Shown piece by piece: positions 1 through 7,911 of a stretch of 13,051 nucleotides of DNA (its first letter is position 1; the number at the start of each line of letters is the position of its first letter). A model generated the notes under the pieces. The model was not told the origin of the DNA and did no database searches. It saw only the letters and a list, made by a program, of their open reading frames with translations. A program made the translations under genes and the position numbers. Where the stretch lies: positions 1 through 13,051 of the forward strand of contig CAIUWU010000237.1 in assembly GCA_903902945.1 (NCBI GenBank), read 5' to 3'. The DNA comes from an uncultured Pseudomonadota bacterium (GTDB lineage Bacteria > Pseudomonadota > Gammaproteobacteria > Methylococcales > Methylomonadaceae).

Positions 1-359
1 ATCAACTGCCACCCAAGGCACAAGGCAAACTGGTGCGGGTCGTGCAAGGTGAAGTGTTTGATGTGGTGGTGGATATTCGTAACAGTTCGCCAAGCTTCGG
101 CCAGTGGGTCGGTGCGGTGTTGTCGGCCGACAATAAACATCAGCTCTGGATTCCGCCTGGCTTCGCGCATGGTTTTGTCACGCTGTCGGACACCGCCGAG
201 TTTCTGTACAAAACCACCGATTTTTATGCGCCGGAATTTGAGCGCTGTATCGCCTGGGATGATCCGAGCATCGGGATTGACTGGCCACTCGACGCAGCGC
301 CGCAGTTATCAGTGAAAGATCAGCAGGGTTTGGCGCTGCATCAGGCAATACATTTTTAA
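1..359 (+). CDS. rfbC: dTDP-4-dehydrorhamnose 3,5-epimerase (RfbC/RmlC), 5'-truncated
   Basis: The reading frame is open from base 3 and runs to the TAA at 357-359; the true start lies upstream of the window. The visible 118 residues match the C-terminal two thirds of RmlC, which epimerises C3 and C5 of dTDP-4-keto-6-deoxyglucose on the way to dTDP-L-rhamnose in the cytoplasm. Family landmarks seen are GKLVRVVQGEVFDVVVDIR, FGQWVG, the cupin stretch IPPGFAHGF, FLYKTTDFYAPEFERCIAWDD and IGIDWP. The GTG at 33 is only an internal valine, since the upstream residues (LPPKAQGKL) also fit the family. The stop overlaps the next gene's ATG (TAATG), so the two are probably translationally coupled. The neighbours rfbA, rfbB and rfbD, if present, lie to the left. 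Confidence 0.96.
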   Translation, partial: QLPPKAQGKLVRVVQGEVFDVVVDIRNSSPSFGQWVGAVLSADNKHQLWIPPGFAHGFVTLSDTAEFLYKTTDFYAPEFERCIAWDDPSIGIDWPLDAAPQLSVKDQQGLALHQAIHF

Positions 360-1324
360 TGGCAACCAGCGGCATGGATACACAACCAACTACCGATCAT
401 CGTTTCAGCATTGTGGTGATTCATCGTAACGGCGAACAGCGGTTGCTGGATTTTTTAACCAGTGCCGCCGCTGTTATCGACCCCACTCAGGATGAAATCA
501 TAGTGGTCGATAACCACAGTACTGATGGTTCACCCAATCTGGCCTTAAAACGGTTTCCTGACATCAGTTTAATTACCAATGATTACAACACTGGCTACGC
601 CAGCGCCTGTAATCAGGGTATCCGGCAAAGCCGCGGTGCATATATTCTGCTTTGTAATAATGACTTGCTATTACCGGCAAACATTCTTAACCAACTCCTC
701 GAAGATTTTGCAACCTATCCGAATGCCGGTTTAATTGGTGGTCAGTTGCTATCGCCGGATGGTACCCCTAGCCGTTCAGCCGGTGATGTGACCAAATTCT
801 GGTCTGAACTTGGCTTTAAACCCAAACGTAAACCGGTTTTTGATCGGTATATACCATCTAAAGTCGAAGCCTTATACGGTGCCTGTATGGCAATCAGACA
901 ATCAATGCTGACTGACACAGGTTTACTCGATGAAGATTTCTTTTTTTATTACGAAGAAACCGAATGGTGTTTTCGGATTGGCCAATCCGGATGGGATATT
1001 GTGTTTGATCCCAAAATTGCTATGGTTCATACCGGTGGGGCCAGTACCAAAGGCTATTCCAAAGAAGCTGCAATAGAGTTGTTTAGATCCCGATTATTGT
1101 ATTGGCAGAAAACGATGTCAGTTATTGAAAGACGAATATTGTATTTATGGCATATCCCTAAATTGGTTTTTGACGCCTTATTTTACTTGATGATTACTGC
1201 GATAACTTTTGGAAAATCACACAAACCCAAACAAAAGCTGAGCGTTAAAACCACTATGTTATTTTGGCTGATAAATGGAAAACCCGACTCATGGGGTTTA
1301 CCAGACAAAAAAATAAAACAATAA
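359..1324 (+). CDS. GT2 family glycosyltransferase (rhamnosyltransferase-like)
   Basis: This 321-residue protein has a GT-A fold of the WbbL/rhamnosyltransferase-like GT2 subgroup. It likely adds one sugar from a nucleotide donor to the lipid-linked repeat unit at the inner membrane. Seen: an N-terminal RFSIVVIHRNG strand (15-25), the nucleotide-binding VVDNHSTDGS (49-58), a DXD-equivalent N100-N101-D102, YGACMAIR (173-180) and the acceptor/catalytic region FFYYEETEWCFR (about 195-206). A hydrophobic segment at about 249-264 may anchor the C-terminus. The start overlaps the rfbC stop by one base and has no strong Shine-Dalgarno, which fits coupled translation. The preceding rfbC makes dTDP-rhamnose a plausible donor, but this is inference from neighbourhood. 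The 3' half is AT-richer than the 5' end. Confidence 0.9.
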   Translation: MATSGMDTQPTTDHRFSIVVIHRNGEQRLLDFLTSAAAVIDPTQDEIIVVDNHSTDGSPNLALKRFPDISLITNDYNTGYASACNQGIRQSRGAYILLCNNDLLLPANILNQLLEDFATYPNAGLIGGQLLSPDGTPSRSAGDVTKFWSELGFKPKRKPVFDRYIPSKVEALYGACMAIRQSMLTDTGLLDEDFFFYYEETEWCFRIGQSGWDIVFDPKIAMVHTGGASTKGYSKEAAIELFRSRLLYWQKTMSVIERRILYLWHIPKLVFDALFYLMITAITFGKSHKPKQKLSVKTTMLFWLINGKPDSWGLPDKKIKQ

Positions 1325-1326
1325 AA

Positions 1327-2586
1327 ATGCCCAGCTTTTCGCCAGATTATTTCAGGAAAACCACCCATATTACAGAATGGCTTGTGATTGCCGCCTGTAT
1401 CAGCATCAATTTACCGACAGCCTATATGACTGTCAGCCATATATTACTAGTATCATTCTGGCTAATATCAGGGAACTATCAACATAAATACACAGTCATC
1501 AAGCAAAACCCAATAGCATTAGCCAGCCTTATTTTACTTGGCGCCTATATAACCGGAGTTATCTATTCAAGCGCACCATTATCGGAAAGATTAAGCGGAT
1601 TATCCCATTACTATAAGCTACTACTGATTCCAGTAATTATAAGTGTATTACACGAACCCAAAATCAGACGACTGGCAATAAACGCGTTCTTGTTTTCTTC
1701 TATTGCAGTATTGGTAATCTCCTACCTAAAATGGCTGCAAGTCATTCCTCACACCCAGGATATAGAACAAGGATATATTGTCTTCAAGAACCGTATTGCG
1801 GGCAGCATTTTCATGGTATTTTGCAGTTATCTCATGCTATTTATCAGTTCATCATCACAAGGTTATAAAAAATATCTATGGCTGACGATTTACTTACTAG
1901 CCACTTATCAAATATTCTTTCTGATCACAGGAAAAACAGGTCAATTATTGACAGTCATCTTATTGATTTGGTTTGCGCTGGAAAACTGGAACAAGAAGAT
2001 CATTCAATATCTATTGATCATAGTTCTGGCAGTTGCAGTTATATTGCAATTCCAACCCGAATTTAAACAACCTGAAATAACTGTTATTAAAGATGAAATA
2101 AGCAATCACAACCAAAATCTAAAAACTTCGTCTGGCTTCCGCCTGGAGTTCTATAAACAATCTCTTGTCTTAATCAAAAGTAATCTGCTATTCGGAACAG
2201 GAACCGGCAGTTTTGCTCAGGAGTATGCGGCGAGCCCAAAGCCGGAAAGCGCATCAGGAGTTAATACTGTAAACCCTCATAATCAGTTTTTATTAACCGC
2301 AGTAGAACTTGGCGTGGCGGGCTTATTAGTCTTGCTGGGCTTTTTTTATATCGCCTGGAAATATTCATATGATTTACCAGATCCTTTATATGGAAAACTG
2401 GCACGAGGCTTGATATTGACAACCACGATTGGCAGTTTATTCAACTCATTACTTTTTGATACCAGTGAAGGCAAATTTTATTGCATATTAATTGGCGTTT
2501 TATTCAGTACTTATAAAAACAATCAAAGCCCTTTCAATTATCAAGCTTGCAATGCTGCAACTCCCACTGCCAGGCGTGTTCGATAA
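1327..2586 (+). CDS. O-antigen ligase/polymerase family membrane protein (Wzy_C superfamily)
   Basis: This is a 419-residue, strongly hydrophobic protein with roughly ten to twelve predicted membrane segments. Between them is a large periplasmic-type loop (about 241-320) typical of the WaaL/Wzy superfamily. In that loop are SGFRLEFY with R272, FGTGTGSF (289-296) and NPHNQFLLTAVELGVAGLL (316-334). The H318-N319 and the E-x-G-x-x-G pattern correspond to the conserved histidine region of O-antigen ligases. The role would be periplasmic transfer or polymerisation of undecaprenyl-PP-linked glycan; sequence alone does not separate WaaL from Wzy. The ATG at 1327 is two bases after the previous stop. 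The frame is open back to a TTG at 1264, but that start would overlap the upstream gene by 61 bases. The last 17 codons lie over the end of galE and probably form a non-conserved tail. No terminator is visible. Confidence 0.85.
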   Translation: MPSFSPDYFRKTTHITEWLVIAACISINLPTAYMTVSHILLVSFWLISGNYQHKYTVIKQNPIALASLILLGAYITGVIYSSAPLSERLSGLSHYYKLLLIPVIISVLHEPKIRRLAINAFLFSSIAVLVISYLKWLQVIPHTQDIEQGYIVFKNRIAGSIFMVFCSYLMLFISSSSQGYKKYLWLTIYLLATYQIFFLITGKTGQLLTVILLIWFALENWNKKIIQYLLIIVLAVAVILQFQPEFKQPEITVIKDEISNHNQNLKTSSGFRLEFYKQSLVLIKSNLLFGTGTGSFAQEYAASPKPESASGVNTVNPHNQFLLTAVELGVAGLLVLLGFFYIAWKYSYDLPDPLYGKLARGLILTTTIGSLFNSLLFDTSEGKFYCILIGVLFSTYKNNQSPFNYQACNAATPTARRVR

Positions 2587-3517
2587 TAGTGCTGAGTTGG
2601 GAGAACTGGGGTTGCCAGCCTAACTGGCTGCGGGCCAGACTGGCATCGGCGACCAGACGAGCCGGGTCACCGGGACGCCGGGGCTGATAATCGACCGCAA
2701 TCGGTTGACCGGTAACCTGTCTGGCGGTTTCGATCACTTCATTTACCGAAAAACCACTGCCATTGCCCAAGTTATATGCCTGACTCGGCCCAGCTTGCAG
2801 CAGACTGTTCAACGCCAGCCAGTGCGCAGCACATAAATCCTGAATATGAATGTAATCGCGGATACAGGTGCCGTCCACAGTGGGGTAATCGTTGCCGAAT
2901 ACCGAAATTTGCCGGCGGCGACCCGAGGCCGCCTGCAATACCAGGGGAATCAGGTGAGTTTCTGGATCATGACGCTCACCCAACTGCCCGTCGGGATCTG
3001 CACCGGCGGCATTGAAATAACGTAAACACACCGACTTGAATCCATAGGCCTGATCGTAATCGGCCAGTAACTGCTCAACCATCAGCTTGCTACGCCCGTA
3101 TGGATTCAGCGGTTGCTGCGGATGCCGTTCATCGATTGGCGTGTATTGCGGTTCGCCAAAGGTCGCAGCAGTTGACGAAAAAATGAAGCGGCTGACACCA
3201 TGAGCGCGCATTGCATCCAGCAAAGTCAGGGTGTTAACCACATTGTTGTGGTAATACTTGTCAGGCTGCTGCACCGATTCGCCCACCTGAATAAACGAGG
3301 CAAAATGCATCACCGCATCAAAACGGCCCGCCGCCAGTACCTGATCCAGTAAGGCGCGGTCGCCACAGTTGCCTTGCACCCACTCACCGTATAACACCGC
3401 CTCACGATGACCGGACGACAAATCATCCAGCGTCGTTACCGCACAGCCGTGCTGGCCAAGCCATTTGACCATATGCGATCCGATATAACCCGCTCCGCCA
3501 ACCACCAGAATTTTCAT
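2534..3517 (-). CDS. galE: UDP-glucose 4-epimerase
   Basis: GalE interconverts UDP-glucose and UDP-galactose (in some homologues the N-acetyl forms) using bound NAD, supplying a galactose-type sugar for the polysaccharide. The 327 residues match the usual GalE size. Seen: the Rossmann start MKILVVGGAGYIGSH, DDLSSGH (31-37), the FSSTAATFGEP strand (113-123), the SDR Tyr140-xxx-Lys144 in NPYGRSK, LRYFNAAGADP (165-175) and YNLGNGSGFSVNEV near 238-251. The start at 3517 gives the standard N-terminus and has GGTGAG immediately upstream; an ATG three codons earlier (3526) is possible. The frame stays open to 3616, but those extra residues do not look like GalE. It is the last gene of the leftward run, 109 bases after the dehydratase, and its 3' end overlaps the convergent ligase-family gene by 53 bases. 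Confidence 0.96.
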   Translation of the reverse strand: MKILVVGGAGYIGSHMVKWLGQHGCAVTTLDDLSSGHREAVLYGEWVQGNCGDRALLDQVLAAGRFDAVMHFASFIQVGESVQQPDKYYHNNVVNTLTLLDAMRAHGVSRFIFSSTAATFGEPQYTPIDERHPQQPLNPYGRSKLMVEQLLADYDQAYGFKSVCLRYFNAAGADPDGQLGERHDPETHLIPLVLQAASGRRRQISVFGNDYPTVDGTCIRDYIHIQDLCAAHWLALNSLLQAGPSQAYNLGNGSGFSVNEVIETARQVTGQPIAVDYQPRRPGDPARLVADASLARSQLGWQPQFSQLSTIIEHAWQWELQHCKLDN

Positions 3518-3560
3518 CTCACCCATCCAATCCAGTTCTAACCTCATTGCCATTCGCCTC

Positions 3561-3581
3561 GCCGGCATCGCCCCAGCCGGC
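3561..3581. repeat. GC-rich inverted repeat between dehydratase and galE
   Basis: Two GCCGGC hexamers (3561-3566 and 3576-3581) flank a 9-base spacer and could form a 6-bp all-GC hairpin in the leader between the dehydratase stop and galE. No T run follows on either strand, so this is not a convincing terminator. It could slow transcription or affect galE translation, but that is speculative, and GCCGGC is self-complementary and not rare in GC-rich DNA. Confidence 0.3.
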
Positions 3582-3626
3582 AAGCTGCTGATATCGGCGA
3601 TCAACCCCGGCGACAAATCCCGACCA

Positions 3627-5459
3627 TCAACCGGGCTGTTGTTGAAACTCCGGCACCAACTGTTTCAACAAACCTAAAATCACCGACTGATCGGCTTGCT
3701 GGCAAGCTTGTTGTAATAACTCGATGCGTTCGGCCCATTCCCGGGAATCATAAATCCGCGCCTTGGCCAGCCGCAGTTTTTCAAAAGCGGTTGGTATTAA
3801 TTGCTCTTGATCATGAAACAACTCTTCATACAGCTTTTCACCGGGACGCAAACCGACAAACTCGATCGCAATATCCTGACCCGGGGTTTTACCGCTCAAG
3901 CGGATCATCTGTTCGGCCAAATAGGTAATCTTGATCGGCTCGCCCATATCCAGCACAAACACTTCGCCGCCCTGCCCAGCCGTTTCTGCCTGCATGATCA
4001 GCTGACAGGCTTCGGGAATGGTCATGAAATAGCGGGTGATGTCGGGATGGGTCACGGTAACCGGGCCGCCGGCGCTGATCTGCTCGCGGAACAAAGGCAC
4101 CACGCTGCCGGCGGAATCCAGCACATTCCCAAAACGCACCGTAATAAATTCGGTAGCGGTAGTTTGATTGAGGTTTTGACACAAAATTTCGGCGGCCCGT
4201 TTAGTTGCGCCCATCACATTGGTCGGATTGACCGCCTTATCGGTCGAGATCAGTACGAAACGCTTCACGCCGGCGGCAACCGCCGTTTCTGCCAGAATTT
4301 TGCTACCGATCAGATTATTGTGCACCGCCTCACGGACTTGCTGCTCTAGCAATGGCACATGTTTATAGGCTGCCGCATGAAAAATGATGTCGGGGCGGTA
4401 TTGCATCACCACCTGTTCGACCGTGCGCCGGTCGGCGATATCGCCCAGCACGGCAACCTGCGCCAGGTTCGGATAGTGCTGAGCCAGTTCGGCGTCAATC
4501 TTGTAAAGATTAAACTCGCACTGATCAAAAATAATCAGCTGTCTGGGCATAACCCGGGCTAGCTGTTTGCATAACTCCGAACCGATGGAACCGCCACCGC
4601 CAGTGACCAGTATGGTTTTATCCTGAAGATGGCTTTTTATCGACCGCCAATCCAGCCTGACCGGATCGCGACCAAGAATATCTTCGATGACCACCTTACG
4701 CAGATTTGCGGTAGTCACCTGAGTACTGAGCAAGTCTTTCACCGAAGGCAAAGTCTGGAAAGGAATTTTGCAGGATTCACAAATCTCAACGATCCGCCGC
4801 ATTTGCTCATGACTGGCCGACGGCACGGCAATCAGCACTGCTTCGATATTCCAGCGCTTGATCAGCGTTGGCAGCTGGTCAATGGTGCCGGCCACCCGAA
4901 TACCGCGAATCTCGCGATTAAGTTTATTAAGTTTGTCATCGGCAAACACAACCGGCAGATAACCGCTGTCGGCATTGGATAATAAATCTCTGACCAGCAT
5001 GTCACCGGCAGCACCGGCACCGATAATCAAGGCCCGCTGACCATCAGACTGCAACAAGCAACGCTCTTTCCACAAGCGATACAACAACCGTGGCCCGCAC
5101 AGCAAACCCAGCAAAGCAATGGCATATAAGGGCATCACTGAACGAGGAATACCTTGCAAGCGATTATAAAAAAACAGCCCGATGGCAATTAACAACATGC
5201 CGGTAACAACCGCTTTGCTAATCCGGATTAAATCGGGTAACGAGGAAAAGCGCCAGACCCCGCGATAGAGACCAAAAAACCAGGACACCACTACCTGCAC
5301 GCCAATTACTACAGGCAACGATAGTGTCGCGCTGGAAAGAAACTCATCAGGAATGGATTCAAGATTGAAACGTAACCAGAAAGCCACAAACCACGCCAAC
5401 GGCACCATCAACAGATCATGAATAAAGACAGTAAACCGGGAGCGAAATTTAAACGTCAT
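3627..5459 (-). CDS. wbpM: WbpM/CapD-type membrane NDP-sugar 4,6-dehydratase
   Basis: This 610-residue inner-membrane enzyme belongs to the long FlaA1/WbpM/CapD family, which converts UDP-GlcNAc to UDP-4-keto-6-deoxy-GlcNAc. Four hydrophobic segments fill residues 10-125. A first Rossmann-like domain starts at LIIGAGAAGDM (144-154). The catalytic NAD(P)-binding domain begins ILVTGGGGSIGSE (283-295), followed by HAAAYKHVPL (361-370), LISTDKAV (403-410) and NVMGATK (414-420). The usual SDR tyrosine is replaced by Met416, with Lys420 four residues on and Ser405 before. This Ser-Met-Lys triad is known for WbpM-like proteins. RFGNVLDSAGSV and LRPGEKLYEEL complete the family signature. An AAGAG six bases before the ATG (5466-5470) sits over the stop of the upstream transferase gene, nine bases away. 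With the reductase and transferase upstream it forms a 6-deoxy-HexNAc module. Confidence 0.94.
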   Translation of the reverse strand: MTFKFRSRFTVFIHDLLMVPLAWFVAFWLRFNLESIPDEFLSSATLSLPVVIGVQVVVSWFFGLYRGVWRFSSLPDLIRISKAVVTGMLLIAIGLFFYNRLQGIPRSVMPLYAIALLGLLCGPRLLYRLWKERCLLQSDGQRALIIGAGAAGDMLVRDLLSNADSGYLPVVFADDKLNKLNREIRGIRVAGTIDQLPTLIKRWNIEAVLIAVPSASHEQMRRIVEICESCKIPFQTLPSVKDLLSTQVTTANLRKVVIEDILGRDPVRLDWRSIKSHLQDKTILVTGGGGSIGSELCKQLARVMPRQLIIFDQCEFNLYKIDAELAQHYPNLAQVAVLGDIADRRTVEQVVMQYRPDIIFHAAAYKHVPLLEQQVREAVHNNLIGSKILAETAVAAGVKRFVLISTDKAVNPTNVMGATKRAAEILCQNLNQTTATEFITVRFGNVLDSAGSVVPLFREQISAGGPVTVTHPDITRYFMTIPEACQLIMQAETAGQGGEVFVLDMGEPIKITYLAEQMIRLSGKTPGQDIAIEFVGLRPGEKLYEELFHDQEQLIPTAFEKLRLAKARIYDSREWAERIELLQQACQQADQSVILGLLKQLVPEFQQQPG

Positions 5460-5468
5460 ATAAAACTC

Positions 5469-6029
5469 TTAATGCGAAACACCGTCACGGCGGATGACTT
5501 TGAGAAAGGTCAGCCAGAGAATGTAAAAATCAAACCCCAGTGACTGCCGCTGCAGATACTCGACATCGAAATTAACCTTGACCGGAATCGGCAGTTCATC
5601 GCGACCATTGACCTGGGCCCAGCCAGTCAGTCCTGGCAGGCATTTTTCGACCCCGTAGCGGGTCCGCAACGCAATCAAATCATCTTGATTGAACAAGGCC
5701 GGACGCGGACCGACAAAACTCATATCGCCTTTGAGTATGCTCCATAACTGGGGCAATTCATCCAGGCTGCTCTTGCGCAAAAACGAGCCAATCGGCGTCA
5801 GATAAGCGGCGGGATTGGTCAGTAAATGAGTAGCAAGCGCCGGCGTATTGATTTGCATACTGCGGAATTTGGGCATTTTAAAAATCCGGTTATCCCGGCC
5901 TACCCGATCGGACCAGTACAATGCTGGGCCCGGCGAAGTTAGCCGTACCGCCAGCCAGACTAAAATCAACGGCAGCAACAGAATCACTGTTGCCAATACC
6001 GCCAAAACTAAATCAAACACTCGTTTCAT
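5469..6029 (-). CDS. Undecaprenyl-phosphate sugar-1-phosphate transferase (PglC/WreU-type)
   Basis: This is a 186-residue single-domain bacterial sugar transferase (PF02397), a monotopic phosphoglycosyl transferase that starts the repeat unit by moving a sugar-1-phosphate from UDP-sugar to undecaprenyl phosphate. It has one N-terminal re-entrant hydrophobic segment (5-29). It lacks the four extra helices and Rossmann domain of long WcaJ/WbaP proteins. Seen: TSPGPALYWSDRVGR (31-45), KMPKFRSM (51-58), the catalytic Asp90-Glu91 in SSLDELPQLW, GDMSFVGPRPAL (101-112) and PGLTGWAQVNGRDELP (132-147). Its position between a 4-keto reductase (5 bases upstream) and a 4,6-dehydratase (9 bases downstream) points to a 6-deoxy-HexNAc donor such as UDP-QuiNAc, as for WreU and PglC relatives. 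The donor is inferred, not seen. Confidence 0.93.
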   Translation of the reverse strand: MKRVFDLVLAVLATVILLLPLILVWLAVRLTSPGPALYWSDRVGRDNRIFKMPKFRSMQINTPALATHLLTNPAAYLTPIGSFLRKSSLDELPQLWSILKGDMSFVGPRPALFNQDDLIALRTRYGVEKCLPGLTGWAQVNGRDELPIPVKVNFDVEYLQRQSLGFDFYILWLTFLKVIRRDGVSH

Positions 6030-6034
6030 AACGC

Positions 6035-6991
6035 TTAATCAGATAAATGTGCGCCCAGACGGCGAAAGCCTTGATTAACAGAAACCGGCGGCACCCAATT
6101 GAGACGCTCACGGTTTTTTTGAATATCGACCTGTAAATTACCCAACAGACGCTGGGCCTTTTCGGATTTGCCGCTTAGTTTAGCACCCCATTTCAGAAAC
6201 CGTTGCGGCACGGGAAAGAGCCTGGCCGGATAACCGATTGCGCTACCTAAACGACTTAATAACTGCGCGGTGGAAAGATCCTCGCCATCACTAACCAAAA
6301 AAGTCTGATTTGCCGCCGCCGGATGAGTGACACATAACAACAAAAAATCGGTCAGATTATCCAGTCCAACCAGACTGCGACGATTGTCGGTAATGGTCGC
6401 AAACGGCAATGGCAACCGGCGTTTCAGTAGCCGAATCAGTGTTGCAAAATTGGCTTTGACACCAGGACCATAAATCAAGGTCGGCCGCACAATCACCAGT
6501 TCGAGACCCGACTCCAAGGCCAACGCCTGCAAAGCCTGTTCGGTTTCCCATTTGGAAATGCCGTAAGCATCCTGTGGCGCCGGTTGCGAATCGGCGCTAA
6601 ACGGCTGCCCCCGGTCAGTCGCTTCACCATTAACCTTAACCGAACTGACATAGATAAAACGCTTTACGCCTTGCTGCACTGCCTGTCGGGCCAAATTAAG
6701 GCTTGCGGCGACATTTACCCGCCGATACTCGCTGAGAGGGTCGGCCAACTGTTCATGCATAACATGAGCCCGGCCTGCCAGATGAATCACACAACTCCTG
6801 CCCTGCAAAGCTGCGCGCCAGTCGGTAGTGCCATCAAGACTGCCAATTTGAAAGCACTTCAGCGCAGGCGACCACTCAGCGCACTGGCGGGAAGCGACAT
6901 GGATGTCAAAGCCTTTGCTTAAGGCGACAGGCCACAGAAAGCGGCCGACAAACCCCGATGCGCCGGTAATTAATAAAGTTTGGTTTGTCAT
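6035..6991 (-). CDS. SDR-family sugar-nucleotide 4-reductase/epimerase (WbpV/WreQ-like)
   Basis: This 318-residue extended short-chain dehydrogenase probably reduces UDP-4-keto-6-deoxy-HexNAc to UDP-QuiNAc or UDP-FucNAc with NAD(P)H. Seen: a glycine motif TGASGFVG (9-16), HLAGRAHVM (70-78; this stretch is characteristic of the WbpV/WreQ/WbfB-type group), YVSSVKVNGE (114-123), the catalytic Tyr143-xxx-Lys147 in AYGISKWETEQAL, VRPTLIYGPGVKANF (168-182), NRRSLVGLDNL (203-213) and a C-terminal LNWVPP. Its ATG overlaps the stop of the upstream GT2 gene (TAATG), and the initiating transferase follows after 5 bases. The product's C4 configuration (Qui versus Fuc) cannot be told from the sequence alone. 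A plain 4-epimerase role is the main alternative. Confidence 0.85.
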   Translation of the reverse strand: MTNQTLLITGASGFVGRFLWPVALSKGFDIHVASRQCAEWSPALKCFQIGSLDGTTDWRAALQGRSCVIHLAGRAHVMHEQLADPLSEYRRVNVAASLNLARQAVQQGVKRFIYVSSVKVNGEATDRGQPFSADSQPAPQDAYGISKWETEQALQALALESGLELVIVRPTLIYGPGVKANFATLIRLLKRRLPLPFATITDNRRSLVGLDNLTDFLLLCVTHPAAANQTFLVSDGEDLSTAQLLSRLGSAIGYPARLFPVPQRFLKWGAKLSGKSEKAQRLLGNLQVDIQKNRERLNWVPPVSVNQGFRRLGAHLSD

Positions 6992-7911
6992 TAGTTATTT
7001 ACCCCGATAACCAAGGCCGCCAGACAGGAAAGCGCAAACAGAAACTGATCACGCAACCGCCGCCGACATTGCGGCGCGTGCAACGCCAGTTGCAGTCGAC
7101 TGCAGCGGGTGGGCTGCAAACAACGCCTGACAAATGGTTCAGCGGCGAGACCGGTTAATGCCACGATCAGCGCCGTCTGTTGGAACGCCCAACCATCCAG
7201 AATCCGTTGTGCACGATGCAGGAACGCTTTGATACCTTTATTCACCCCTACTTGATTGAGCTGATGCTGGCGATAGCGTAAGCCGGAAAAATCATCGATC
7301 AGCCACTGATAACCCTGAGCACGGGCAAAGGCATAGCAAAACCAGTCATGCAAACCGACTTTATTGATTTGTTGCGGTTGCTGGTGAATCAGGGCCTGAA
7401 GCGCTACCGCCAGTTCCCGGCTAAACAGATAGGTACAGCCGGGACCGGCGGCTTCGAATAAAAAATCCCAGCGCTGCTGCGGCTGCGATTTAACGATTAA
7501 AGCCTGCCGGCCATCGGGCCAAAAAGCGGTGACATTGCTTGAATATGCATCAGCACCGGTCTGGGATAAGCGGGTGACCGCCCGGGACAGTTTGTTGGCA
7601 AACCAGAGATCGTCCTGATCGGCAAAGGCCACGTAAGCAAACGCCGAAACATCGACTTCGGCCAGCAAACGGAAGAAATTAGGCGCCGCACCGCCAAACT
7701 TACGCCCATACGGTAGCGCAATAATCCGCTCATCAGCGGCGGCCAGCGCCGTTACCAGCGCCTCAGTACCATCGCTGGATTGATCGACACTGATAAACAC
7801 CGTCACAGCAACCTGTTGCTGCTCCAGTATTGAATCGATTTGGCTTTCCAGCCATTGCACACCGTTATAGGCAGCCAGCAAAACAGCAATCCGGGGCATT
7901 GAGTGATTCAT
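6991..7911 (-). CDS. GT2 family glycosyltransferase (RgpF/rhamnosyltransferase-like)
   Basis: This 306-residue GT-A glycosyltransferase has an N-terminal IAVLLAAYNGVQWLESQIDS (8-27), a donor-binding SVDQSSDGT (41-49), the metal-binding FADQDDLW (96-103, DXD = D98-Q99-D100) and an acceptor-side HDWF (188-191). The FADQDDLW and later RYRQH (212-216) are typical of the rhamnosyltransferase-like GT2 group, so rhamnose is a reasonable donor guess given rfbC in the locus. A hydrophobic stretch at the extreme C-terminus (about 290-303) may touch the membrane. The ATG overlaps the acyltransferase stop by four bases (ATGA). A second ATG four codons on (7899) is possible, but the overlap favours 7911. 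The downstream reductase is joined by TAATG. Confidence 0.89.
   Translation of the reverse strand: MNHSMPRIAVLLAAYNGVQWLESQIDSILEQQQVAVTVFISVDQSSDGTEALVTALAAADERIIALPYGRKFGGAAPNFFRLLAEVDVSAFAYVAFADQDDLWFANKLSRAVTRLSQTGADAYSSNVTAFWPDGRQALIVKSQPQQRWDFLFEAAGPGCTYLFSRELAVALQALIHQQPQQINKVGLHDWFCYAFARAQGYQWLIDDFSGLRYRQHQLNQVGVNKGIKAFLHRAQRILDGWAFQQTALIVALTGLAAEPFVRRCLQPTRCSRLQLALHAPQCRRRLRDQFLFALSCLAALVIGVNN

Noticed and set aside
1264..1326. Earlier TTG (1264) or ATG (1291) start for the ligase-family gene
   Set aside because: These starts would overlap the upstream glycosyltransferase, have no ribosome binding site, and add a basic non-conserved leader before the first membrane segment.
3518..3616. 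In-frame 33-codon N-terminal extension of galE
   Set aside because: The extra residues do not resemble GalE, and the standard MKILVVGGAGYIG start at 3517 has a GGTGAG upstream. The open frame is probably chance in GC-rich DNA.
3801..4982. Several + strand open frames opposite the dehydratase gene
   Set aside because: They lie antisense to a protein with full-length conserved motifs, have no family resemblance, and follow from the GC-rich codon pattern.
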